Assembly: GCA_005889515.1 (NCBI GenBank)
Contig: VBHE01000315.1
Span: 1 to 5,236, forward strand
Source of the DNA: Chloroflexota bacterium
GTDB lineage: Bacteria; Chloroflexota; Dormibacteria; Aeolococcales; Aeolococcaceae
Length of the DNA: 5,236 bases
Direction of reading: 5' to 3'
The position numbers and the translations under genes were made by a program. Positions 1-5,236 of the stretch are shown here, piece by piece. Every line of letters begins with the position of its first letter. Within the stretch, counting starts at the first letter, position 1. The notes below the pieces were generated by a model that was not told where the DNA came from, searched no databases, and saw nothing but the letters and a program-made list of their open reading frames with translations.

Positions 1-506
1 ATGTCGGCGCCGGCCTCGAGGATCTCCTCGACCATCTCCCGGCTGCGCACCACGGTGGCGGTGATCAGCGCCGAGATGCCCATCGAGGTCTCGTCGCGGA
101 AGCGGCGCATCACCGCGTTCGAGTCCGCGAAGGCGCGGTGGTCCTGGACCATGGCGACGCAGACCCGCTGCATCCGGCCGCAGTCGTCCTTCACCCGCGC
201 CAGGATGTCCTCGGTCTCGTAGGTCGGCCACTTCACCCGGATGAAGGTGTGGTTGCGGGCCTTCTCGCTCACCTCGGGGCGGTCCTTGGCGAGCCCGCAG
301 TAGGTGCAGCGGGCGCGGCAGCCGCTCTCGTAGAGCAGCAGCAGGTTGAGCCCGCGGAGGTGGACGTTGTTGCTGAAGCGCCCCTTCTCCATGTCCAGGG
401 TGACCGCCCCGGCGAGGCTGGTCTGCACCTGGGCGGGGCTGTTCGCCGCACCGGTGTGCTCGCAGACGGGCTGGCGGCGGCGGTGGATCGGGACGGAGAT
501 CGTCAT
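1..506 (-). CDS. Radical SAM protein, probable LipS1/LipS2-type lipoyl synthase subunit, N-terminal part (runs off left edge)
   Basis: 168 residues are visible from the ATG at 506, and the open frame continues past base 1. GGGAG (515-519) lies 8 nt upstream of this ATG, which overlaps the previous stop as ATGA. After a Cys-containing leader (Cys15), 'RFSNNVHLRGLNLLLLYESG' leads into the radical SAM motif C63-x3-C67-x2-C70, in CRARCTYCGLAKDRP, which holds the SAM-binding 4Fe-4S cluster. Further on are 'VKWPTYETEDILARV', a strand 'RVCVAMVQDH' and 'GISALITATVV', consistent with successive beta/alpha units of the TIM barrel. LipS1 and LipS2 act together to insert two sulfurs into octanoyl-lysine on a carrier protein, and are often encoded beside LbpA-type carriers. 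The three carriers here fit that exactly. The auxiliary cluster ligands are out of view, so I cannot choose between LipS1 and LipS2 or exclude a biotin-synthase-like enzyme. Confidence 0.8.
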   Translation of the reverse strand, partial: MTISVPIHRRRQPVCEHTGAANSPAQVQTSLAGAVTLDMEKGRFSNNVHLRGLNLLLLYESGCRARCTYCGLAKDRPEVSEKARNHTFIRVKWPTYETEDILARVKDDCGRMQRVCVAMVQDHRAFADSNAVMRRFRDETSMGISALITATVVRSREMVEEILEAGAD

Positions 507-931
507 TCGGTGCGCTCCCGGATCCGTGGCGCGTCCGCGGCCTCCTCGGCGCGGATCACCTCGAGGTACCCCTCGACACTGAGGCCGATGAGCTCTTCGG
601 ATGGGTGGATGGTGAACACCCAGCCCTCGTCGTAGGGCGAGCGGTTGACGATCGCGGGGTCGTCGCGGAGCGCGTCGTTGACCGAGGTGATCACCCCGGC
701 GACGGGGGCGAAGAGCGAGCTCACCCACTTCCCCGACTCGACGCTGCCCAGCTCCTCGCCGGCGCCGATCCGCGAGCCGACCACGGGGAGGCCGATGTAC
801 ACCATGTCCCCGGCGGCCTCGACCTGCCAGGCGGTGACGCCGCAGCGCCACTCCGGGTCCTCCCAGCGTGCCCACTGGTGGTGGGCGTCGTAGCGGAGGT
901 CTGTGGGGAGGGTCAGCGTGTCGGTGCTCAT
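503..931 (-). CDS. GcvH-like (LbpA-type) lipoyl carrier protein, third, divergent copy
   Basis: 142 residues from the ATG at 931, chosen over an in-frame start at 955. GGAGGAGG (936-943) is directly upstream, and this ATG overlaps the TGA of the preceding gene as ATGA. The fold is still GcvH-like: 'LPTDLRYDAHHQWARWEDPE', CGVTAWQVEAAGDMVYIGLP, then the hairpin SVESGKWVSS with predicted lipoyl-Lys68. 'APVAGVITSVNDALRDD', PAIVNRSPYDEGWVFTI and an acidic/basic helix ending RIRERTE follow. It differs from copies 1 and 2 in having TAWQ for TDVAQ, SS for GP after KWV, no N-terminal Cys7 and no tail cysteines. That suggests a separate partner rather than a simple duplicate. The start of the radical SAM gene overlaps its stop by 4 nt, so the two are probably co-translated, and this carrier is a likely substrate of that enzyme. 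Confidence 0.9.
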   Translation of the reverse strand: MSTDTLTLPTDLRYDAHHQWARWEDPEWRCGVTAWQVEAAGDMVYIGLPVVGSRIGAGEELGSVESGKWVSSLFAPVAGVITSVNDALRDDPAIVNRSPYDEGWVFTIHPSEELIGLSVEGYLEVIRAEEAADAPRIRERTE

Positions 932-1392
932 GAGGCCTCCTCCGACTCGGCGCACCGGTAGCAGTTCACCTCCAGCTCGGCGATGCGCGCGGCGTACGCG
1001 GTCTGCGCCGCCTCACCGGTGAGGAGATCGGGCCACTCCCGCTCGAGACGGGTGGGGCGCAGCCGCACCAGCCACCCCGCGCCGTAGGGGTCGGTGTTCA
1101 CCATCAGCGGATGCTCCGCGAAGCCCTCGGCGTTGACCGCGACGATCTCCCCGGTGAGCGGCGCCGGGAACGGCCCCACCCATTTCGCGCTCTCGATCGT
1201 GCAGAGGCTGTGCCCCCTCTCGACGGTGCGTCCGACCCGCCGGAACTGGAGGGTGACGATCTTCCCGCAGCGGGTCTGGGCGACGTCGGTCATCCCGCAG
1301 ACGACCTCGCCGCCGTCACGCCGCACCCAGACGTCGCGCTCGACGTCGTAGGCGAGGTCCTCGGGCAGCTCGCAGCCGCGGACGACGGCCAC
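928..1392 (-). CDS. GcvH-like (LbpA-type) lipoyl carrier protein, second copy, with C-terminal CxxC
   Basis: 154 residues from a GTG at 1392, 16 nt after the previous stop. GCELPEDLAYDVERDVWV opens the GcvH fold, and MTDVAQTRCGKI follows. The lipoyl hairpin is TIESAKWVGP, with the predicted lipoyl-lysine at Lys70, then 'PAPLTGEIVAVNAEG', 'MVNTDPYGAGWLVRLRP' and a C-terminal helix. About half of the first 79 residues match copy 1 without a gap. Classical GcvH has ESVKA around the lysine, so the Trp after Lys points to a specialised carrier like the LbpA proteins of sHdr sulfur oxidation rather than glycine cleavage. No gcvP or gcvT is near. It is Cys-rich for the family: C7 (shared with copy 1), C32, C42, C64, and a C144-C147 pair in a tail that goes beyond the fold. 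The lipoyl carrier assignment is firm; the sulfur role is inferred from context. Confidence 0.9.
   Translation of the reverse strand: MAVVRGCELPEDLAYDVERDVWVRRDGGEVVCGMTDVAQTRCGKIVTLQFRRVGRTVERGHSLCTIESAKWVGPFPAPLTGEIVAVNAEGFAEHPLMVNTDPYGAGWLVRLRPTRLEREWPDLLTGEAAQTAYAARIAELEVNCYRCAESEEAS
936..943 (-). promoter_or_regulatory. Shine-Dalgarno fixing the start of the third carrier gene
   Basis: GGAGGAGG lies 4 nt before the ATG at 931 (7 nt from its first GGAGG core) and overlaps the last codons of the preceding carrier gene. It is the strongest ribosome binding site in the window and favours 931 over the upstream in-frame start at 955. Confidence 0.7.
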
Positions 1393-1404
1393 CGTGAGGA
1401 GGGG

Positions 1405-1410
1405 CCTCTC
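1405..1410 (-). promoter_or_regulatory. Probable weak, distant Shine-Dalgarno for the second carrier gene
   Basis: GAGAGG begins inside the TGA stop of the damaged copy and lies 12 nt before the GTG at 1392, longer than the other spacings in this operon. Initiation here may depend on ribosomes ending at the previous stop. Loss of normal translation through the damaged copy could then lower expression of the second carrier. Confidence 0.4.
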
Positions 1411-1808
1411 ACTCGCACGAGATGCCCTCCTGGGCGAGGTACTCCGTGTACTTCTGGAGGCCGTCGGCGCCGGTCACGAGCTCGGCGCTCTCCTCCGCCC
1501 AGTTGCCGGCGCGCAGCCGCACGACCCAGCCGGCGCCGTAGCAGTCGCGGTTGATGAGCTCGGGGTCGGGAGACCGGCGTCGGCACCGGGCCCACCCACT
1601 TGGAGCTCTCGACGGTGGCCGCGCTCTGACCCTTGGTCAGCGAGCGTCCGACCTTCTTGATGGTCACGGCGATCACCTTGCCGGCCAGGTGCTGGGCGAC
1701 GTCGGTCAGGCCCATCACCACCTCCTCGCCCTCGGGTCTCAGCCAGATGTGCTTCTCGACGAAGTAGTAGAGATCGTCGGGCAGGTCACAGCCCTTCGCC
1801 GTGGTCAT
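1409..1808 (-). pseudogene. GcvH-like (LbpA-type) lipoyl carrier protein, broken by internal deletion and frameshift
   Basis: The N-terminal 79 residues read normally from the ATG at 1808: GCDLPDDLYYF, 'GLTDVAQHLAGKV', then the lipoylation hairpin VESSKWVGP with Lys70 (codon 1601-1599). After 'PVPTPV' (ending 1572) this frame turns into Arg-rich nonsense. The proper C-terminal half resumes in the frame one base further on, at 1564, as 'PELINRDCYGAGWVVRLR', and runs to a TGA at 1411-1409. The stretch expected between the halves (TGEIVAVNAEGFAEH in the next copy) is missing. Against copies 2 and 3, about 35-38 nt are gone, not a multiple of three. The lost segment is the second strand of the lipoyl hairpin and following turn, so the product should not fold. 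Both halves otherwise look well conserved, which suggests a recent lesion or an assembly error. An intact version would be about 145 residues, carrying lipoate as an LbpA- or GcvH-type swinging arm. Confidence 0.8.
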
Positions 1809-4053
1809 CGGATCCTCCCGTGGTCGCCTGCTGGAGCCCCACCTCCCCCGCCTCGCCGACCAGCTCGCGGTCGCCTGCCGCCAGCGCCTCGGCGAGCAGC
1901 TCGGTGATCTCCACCACCTTCAAGCGGTCGCCGAAGCCGGTGGCGCGCACCGCCGCCTCGTACATGTTGACGTCCTTGGGGCAGGCGACGACGAAGTGGG
2001 TGACGCCGGGGATCTCCATCGCCTCACGGATGCGCTGGTCGCTGGGGCGCTCGCCGGTCCCGAGCTCGTCCATCCAGATCCGGCCCCCGCCCGCGCCGCA
2101 GCAGAAGCTGTTGTCGCGGCAGCGGCCCATCTCCGTCAGCCGTGCCCCGGTGGCCTCGATCAGGGTGCGCGGCGGGTCGAAGACCCCGTTGTAGCGGCCG
2201 AGGTAGCAGGGGTCGTGGTAGGTCGCGACCACCTCGCCGAGCGCGGCCGGGGGCAGCGGCAGCCGTCCCTCGGCGATCAGCTCGGCGAGGAGCTCGGTGT
2301 GGTGCCGCACCCTCCAGGAGCCGCCCGCCCGCCCGCCCAGGGCCGGGTACTCGTTGCGCAGGGTGTTCAGCGCGTGGGGATCGGTGGTGACGATCTCCCG
2401 GAACTCGCACTCGCCGAGGGTCTCGATGTTGTGCTGGGCGAGCGCCTCCCAGAGGCCCTCCTCCCCCACCCGGCGGACGTCGTTGCCGGCGCTGTGCTCG
2501 CCCTCGTACAGGATCCCGAAGTCCACCCGAGCGGCGGTCAGCACCCGGGCGAGGGCGCGGGTCGCCTCCTGGCAGCGGGGATCGAAGGACGCGTAGTCGC
2601 CGACGACCCAGAGCACGTCGACCGGCTCCTTGCGCGCGTCCTTGGGCTTCTCGTCGAGCTCCTTCGTCCACCGCCCGCGGTTGCGCTCGGGCTGGCCGAA
2701 GGAGTTGCCGTAGCGGTCGAGGTTCTGGAAGACCTTCTGGACCTTGGGGTCGACGTCGCCGGAGTCGACGAGGGCGCGGCGCATGTCGATGATCATCGGC
2801 ACGTGCTCGATGCCCACCGGGCAGACCTCGACGCAGGCCCGGCAGGTGGTGCACGACCACAGCGTGGCCGCGTCGACGAGGTTCCCGGGCAGGGTGCGGT
2901 CGCCGCCGTTCGCCCCGGTGCCGGTGACGCTCGCGAAGGGGGTGCGGCCGGTGAGCGCCGCCGCGAGGCCGTCGACGCCGAGGTCGCGGTCGGCGAACTC
3001 GCGCAGGTCGAGGACGAGGTCGCGGGGGGAGAGCGGGGCGCCGCTCGCGCGCGCCGGGCAGACCTCGTGGCAGCGCCCGCACTTGGTGCAGGCGTCGAGG
3101 GAGAGCAGCTCCTTCCAGCTGAGGTCGGTGACCCGCTGCACCCCCACGGTGGCGAGCGCCGGCGGGGCGCCCGCGGGCGCCGCCCCGTTCGTCGCCGGCT
3201 CGGGGAGCGGCCGCAGCCGCCGCGCCGCCAGCGGGTCGCGGAGGAAGATGTTCACCGGGTCGGCGAGGATGTGCACCGCCTTGCTGAAGGGGATGTAGGC
3301 GATGAAGGCGAGCGCCAGGGTGGCGTGGGTGAACCACATCCCGGTGTGCCAGTCGATCCAGGTGGAGTGCGAGCTGGTGATCGCGTCCAGTCCCCGGGCG
3401 ATCGTCGAGCCGAGCGGCGAGAAGGAGGCGGAGTCGGGACGGTCGGCGGCGAGCCGGAAGGCCTCGAGGAGGAAGCCGGTGACCCCGATCGCGAAGAGCA
3501 GGCTGACGAAGAGGACGTCGCCGCGCCGGTACGGGGTGCGGTCGTAGCCGCCCGCGGGTCGGTCCACCCGGTCGTAGCGGAGGCGCCATGGGTGGATCAC
3601 CCAGCGGCGCACCATCATCGCCCCGAGGCCGAGGAGGAAGGCGGCGCCGAGGGTGTCGAGGGTCACCTTGAAGGCGAGGTAGAAGCCGCCGTTCCAGAAC
3701 CGCAGCCGCGGGTTGATGTTGCGGGCGAAGTCGAAGTCGATGGTGACGATGACGGTGCCGATGAAGAGGGCGATGAAGCCCCACATGATCCCCAGGTGGG
3801 CGAGGCGGGTCAGGACGTCACGGCGGCCCACCTTCGAGTTGCTCGCCACCTCGACGAAGGTGCGCCGCAGCCGCAGCACGGGATGGTCGAGGACCACCCG
3901 ACCGTGGCCGCGCAGGAACTTGCGGACCCGGAGCGCGATGCCCAGCAGGAAGAGCGCCACCGCGACCGCGGCCATGGTGTAGAAGAGCGTCACCATCCAC
4001 GAGGCGAAGTTCTCGAAGACCTCGCGGTGGGTGTCGCTGACGCCCGGCAGCAT
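1786..4053 (-). CDS. etfD: Membrane-bound heme b / Fe-S ETF:menaquinone oxidoreductase (EtfD/EMO, HdrD-like with NarI-like anchor)
   Basis: 755 residues from the ATG at 4053. The frame stays open further upstream, but there it encodes an Arg-rich antisense-like shadow of etfA with no ribosome binding site. Residues 1-275 are a NarI-like membrane domain with about five helices (near 18-43, 85-106, 126-148, 178-200, 238-260). H86, H154, H236, H243 and H261 are candidate heme b ligands. A Pro/Ala-rich linker (about 283-303) leads to two 4Fe-4S motifs: C322-C325-C328-C332 and C401-C404-C407-C411. The C-terminal half is HdrD/CCG-like: C616 in 'HDPCYLGRYNG', C651-C652 in FCCGAGGGR, and C691 in ACPKDVNMY. 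The first CCG repeat appears to have lost its cysteines (VGD at 484-486, 'EHSAGNDVRR' at 519-528). In this family electrons from reduced EtfAB pass through the Fe-S centres and hemes to menaquinone. Its position directly after etfBA supports that role. The C-terminus overlaps the next gene by 23 nt. Succinate/heterodisulfide-type oxidoreductases with other donors are the main alternative. Confidence 0.9.
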   Translation of the reverse strand: MLPGVSDTHREVFENFASWMVTLFYTMAAVAVALFLLGIALRVRKFLRGHGRVVLDHPVLRLRRTFVEVASNSKVGRRDVLTRLAHLGIMWGFIALFIGTVIVTIDFDFARNINPRLRFWNGGFYLAFKVTLDTLGAAFLLGLGAMMVRRWVIHPWRLRYDRVDRPAGGYDRTPYRRGDVLFVSLLFAIGVTGFLLEAFRLAADRPDSASFSPLGSTIARGLDAITSSHSTWIDWHTGMWFTHATLALAFIAYIPFSKAVHILADPVNIFLRDPLAARRLRPLPEPATNGAAPAGAPPALATVGVQRVTDLSWKELLSLDACTKCGRCHEVCPARASGAPLSPRDLVLDLREFADRDLGVDGLAAALTGRTPFASVTGTGANGGDRTLPGNLVDAATLWSCTTCRACVEVCPVGIEHVPMIIDMRRALVDSGDVDPKVQKVFQNLDRYGNSFGQPERNRGRWTKELDEKPKDARKEPVDVLWVVGDYASFDPRCQEATRALARVLTAARVDFGILYEGEHSAGNDVRRVGEEGLWEALAQHNIETLGECEFREIVTTDPHALNTLRNEYPALGGRAGGSWRVRHHTELLAELIAEGRLPLPPAALGEVVATYHDPCYLGRYNGVFDPPRTLIEATGARLTEMGRCRDNSFCCGAGGGRIWMDELGTGERPSDQRIREAMEIPGVTHFVVACPKDVNMYEAAVRATGFGDRLKVVEITELLAEALAAGDRELVGEAGEVGLQQATTGGSDDHGEGL
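1814..1819 (-). promoter_or_regulatory. Shine-Dalgarno of first lipoyl carrier gene, inside the EtfD/EMO coding region
   Basis: GGGAGG sits 5 nt before the ATG at 1808, within the last codons of the upstream oxidoreductase gene. It supports 1808 as the start and shows that initiation signals of this damaged gene are still intact. Confidence 0.7.
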
Positions 4054-4058
4054 GCGCG

Positions 4059-4064
4059 CTCCTA
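4059..4064 (-). promoter_or_regulatory. Shine-Dalgarno of the EtfD/EMO gene, overlapping the etfA stop codon
   Basis: On the minus strand the etfA TAG stop (4064-4062) reads straight into GAG, giving TAGGAG 5 nt before the ATG at 4053. The site fixes the start of the membrane protein. A ribosome terminating on etfA would sit on the downstream initiation site, which suggests coupled translation of the ETF and its membrane acceptor. Confidence 0.75.
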
Positions 4065-5018
4065 TGCGTTGGCCTTGGCGCACTCGGTGAGCGCGGGGAC
4101 CACGTCGAAAAGATCGCCGCAGATCCCGTAGTCGGCGACGTCGAAGATCGGGGCGTTGGCGTCGGTGTTGACCGCGACGATGAGCTCGGCGTCCTTCATC
4201 CCCTGGATGTGCTCGGGGGCGCCGCTGATGCCGATCGCCAGGTAGAGCTTCGGCTTCACGGTGAGCCCGGACTTGCCCACCTGGCGCACCTTGGGCAGCC
4301 AGCCGCTGTCGATGATCGGACGCGACGCCGAGATCGTGCCGCCGATGGCGGTCGCGAGCTCCTCGACGAGCTCGATGTTCTCCTGATTCTCGATGCCGCG
4401 GCCGACGGAGACGAGGATCTCCTCCTTGGTGATGTCGACGCCGCCCGCCTCGGGACGGATCATCGTGCGGAAGGTCATCCGCCCCGGGGACGCCGCGGCG
4501 GCGACGCTCTCGACGGCGCCGGCCTGGCCCCTGCCGGCGTCGCCGGAGACCGAGCCGGGGATCACGGTGAGCACCGCCCGGCCGCCGCCCACCTCGCTCT
4601 CGGCGAGCAGCTTGCCGCCGTAGAGCTGGCTGGTGGTGACCAGGGCGCCGCCCTCGGGGCGCGCCCCGACGACGTAGGAGACGAGCGGGAGCGAGAGCGC
4701 CGCGGCGACGCCGGCGGCGGTGTCGAGGCCGACGGCGCTCGTCGCCGCGAGGACCACGTCGGCGCCGCAGTCGCCGGCCAGCGCCCCGATGGCGGCGACG
4801 TATGCCTCCGGCGTGTAGTCGTTCATGTGCGCGCCGCCGAGGACGCACACCCGGTCGGCGGCGATCGCCGACGCGGCGCTCTCGAAGCCCGGGCCGCCGC
4901 CGGCGGCGACCACGGTGCCGCCGTCGGCGATCTGCCGCGCCAGGGCGGTGAGCTCGTAGGTGGTGTCGGCGAGGACGCCGTCGATCTGCTCGCCGACGAC
5001 GAGGACGGTCGCACCCAT
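4062..5018 (-). CDS. etfA: Electron transfer flavoprotein alpha subunit (FixB/EtfA)
   Basis: Complete gene of 318 residues, normal for EtfA. The ATG at 5018 is chosen because AAGGGAG (5026-5032) lies 7 nt upstream and the protein begins with the typical 'VLVVGEQIDG' strand. The N-terminal ETF domain covers about residues 1-170, including 'LAATSAVGLDTAAGVAAAL'. The FAD-binding C-terminal domain covers about 190-318. It shows SVGRGIEN (204-211), 'GGTISASRPIIDSGW' (226-240), QVGKSG (246-251), the ETF-alpha signature 'LYLAIGISGAPEH' (258-270), 'VAVNTDANAPIFDVADYGI' (281-299) and GD (301-302). With EtfB it forms the soluble FAD heterodimer that would feed the membrane oxidoreductase encoded immediately downstream. 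Its TAG stop is part of that gene's ribosome binding site, so translation is probably coupled. The electron donor is not visible here. In the proposed pathway it could be a dihydrolipoamide- or Hdr-like enzyme, but acyl-CoA or other dehydrogenases also use ETF. Confidence 0.95.
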   Translation of the reverse strand: MGATVLVVGEQIDGVLADTTYELTALARQIADGGTVVAAGGGPGFESAASAIAADRVCVLGGAHMNDYTPEAYVAAIGALAGDCGADVVLAATSAVGLDTAAGVAAALSLPLVSYVVGARPEGGALVTTSQLYGGKLLAESEVGGGRAVLTVIPGSVSGDAGRGQAGAVESVAAAASPGRMTFRTMIRPEAGGVDITKEEILVSVGRGIENQENIELVEELATAIGGTISASRPIIDSGWLPKVRQVGKSGLTVKPKLYLAIGISGAPEHIQGMKDAELIVAVNTDANAPIFDVADYGICGDLFDVVPALTECAKANA

Positions 5019-5031
5019 CTGTGGTCTCCCT

Positions 5032-5236
5032 TTAGCGCCGCACGAGCTTGCGCTCGGCGAGGATCTCGAAGAGCCTGCGCGCCTGCTCCTCGGCGTCTCC
5101 CTCGATCATCTCGGCGTGGCCGGCGGCGTCCGGACGGTAGAGGCGCCGCACCTTCACCCCGGTGTCGACCGCCGCGCCCGCCGCCGCCTGCTCCTCCAGG
5201 GTCGCCGTCTTCATCAGCTGGCGCACCTTGCTCACC
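5032..5236 (-). CDS. etfB: Electron transfer flavoprotein beta subunit, C-terminal part only (gene runs off right edge)
   Basis: Partial gene: 67 C-terminal codons and a TAA stop are visible, and the 5' part lies beyond the right edge. The GTG at 5235 is an internal valine, not a start. The fragment has the usual ETF-beta ending: a 'SKVRQLMKTA' helix, then 'TGVKVRRLYRP', a 'GHAEMIEGDAEEQARRL' stretch and a final helix ending KLVRR. In the family this tail follows the AMP/FAD-binding core and contacts the alpha subunit. The partner gene etfA starts 13 nt downstream, which strongly supports the call. EtfAB is a soluble FAD heterodimer that takes electrons from a flavin or Fe-S enzyme. The residues that would show whether this ETF is bifurcating are outside the window. 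I am confident of the family and cannot judge the subtype. Confidence 0.85.
   Translation of the reverse strand, partial: VSKVRQLMKTATLEEQAAAGAAVDTGVKVRRLYRPDAAGHAEMIEGDAEEQARRLFEILAERKLVRR

Noticed and set aside
138..635. Plus-strand open frame over the carrier 3 / radical SAM junction
   Set aside because: It is antisense to two recognisable genes with intact motifs, and the product has no family features.
1555..1580. Programmed +1 frameshift in the first carrier gene (CCC followed by CGA could slip)
   Set aside because: A slip on CCC-C would join the two frames, but the product would still lack about 12 residues of the lipoyl hairpin. A deletion explains both the frame change and the missing segment.
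503..1808. Classical glycine cleavage H proteins
   Set aside because: No gcvT, gcvP or lpd is nearby, the lysine context is ESxKWV, and three copies beside a LipS-like gene and ETF module fit a specialised carrier better. A distant gcv role cannot be fully excluded from this window.
2024..3784. 586-codon minus-strand frame inside the oxidoreductase gene
   Set aside because: It is Arg/Pro/His-rich and without motifs, the typical off-frame translation of a high-GC gene.
1801..4131. 776-codon open frame on the plus strand opposite the membrane oxidoreductase
   Set aside because: It is a GC-driven shadow: low-complexity, rich in Gly/Ala/Val/Glu with no recognisable domain. The minus strand here encodes a clear multi-domain protein with placed cysteines and membrane helices.
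4054..4848. N-terminal extension of the oxidoreductase frame by 265 codons
   Set aside because: This stretch is almost entirely Arg/Gly/His-rich and lies in another frame of etfA. A good ribosome binding site and a membrane-protein N-terminus mark the true start at 4053.

Overview
This is a very GC-rich window, with strong G/C preference at third codon positions. It carries one tightly packed set of seven genes, all on the minus strand, so transcription runs from high to low coordinates. Gaps between genes are 16 nt or less, or the genes overlap. I see no RNA gene, mobile element, CRISPR array, internal promoter or terminator. Base composition and the style of the membrane Fe-S protein suggest an actinobacterium or another high-GC, menaquinone-using lineage. 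The sequence alone does not fix the phylum.

Layout in transcription order: (1) the C-terminal 67 codons of an ETF beta subunit, running off the right edge (5236-5032). (2) A complete ETF alpha subunit (5018-4062). (3) A 755-residue membrane-bound heme b / iron-sulfur protein of the EtfD/EMO type, an ETF:menaquinone oxidoreductase (4053-1786). (4) A GcvH-like lipoyl carrier gene broken by an internal deletion and frameshift (1808-1409). (5) An intact second GcvH-like carrier with a C-terminal CxxC (1392-928). (6) A third, divergent GcvH-like carrier (931-503). (7) The N-terminal 168 residues of a radical SAM protein that resembles the two-component lipoyl synthases LipS1/LipS2, running off the left edge (506-1).

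Working model. The carriers keep the lipoyl-lysine hairpin but carry ESxKWV in place of the classical GcvH ESVKA. No glycine cleavage P, T or L gene is in the window. Lipoyl carriers beside a radical SAM lipoyl synthase and an EtfAB-EMO module match what is known of sHdr/LbpA-type sulfur oxidation loci, especially those that pass electrons through ETF to menaquinone. In that model sulfur is handled on LbpA-bound lipoate, the LipS-type enzyme builds the cofactor in place, and electrons leave through EtfAB and the membrane oxidoreductase. The Hdr-like subunits that would settle this are not in the window, so the pathway is an inference. Three carrier genes in a row, one of them damaged, is the feature most worth following up.
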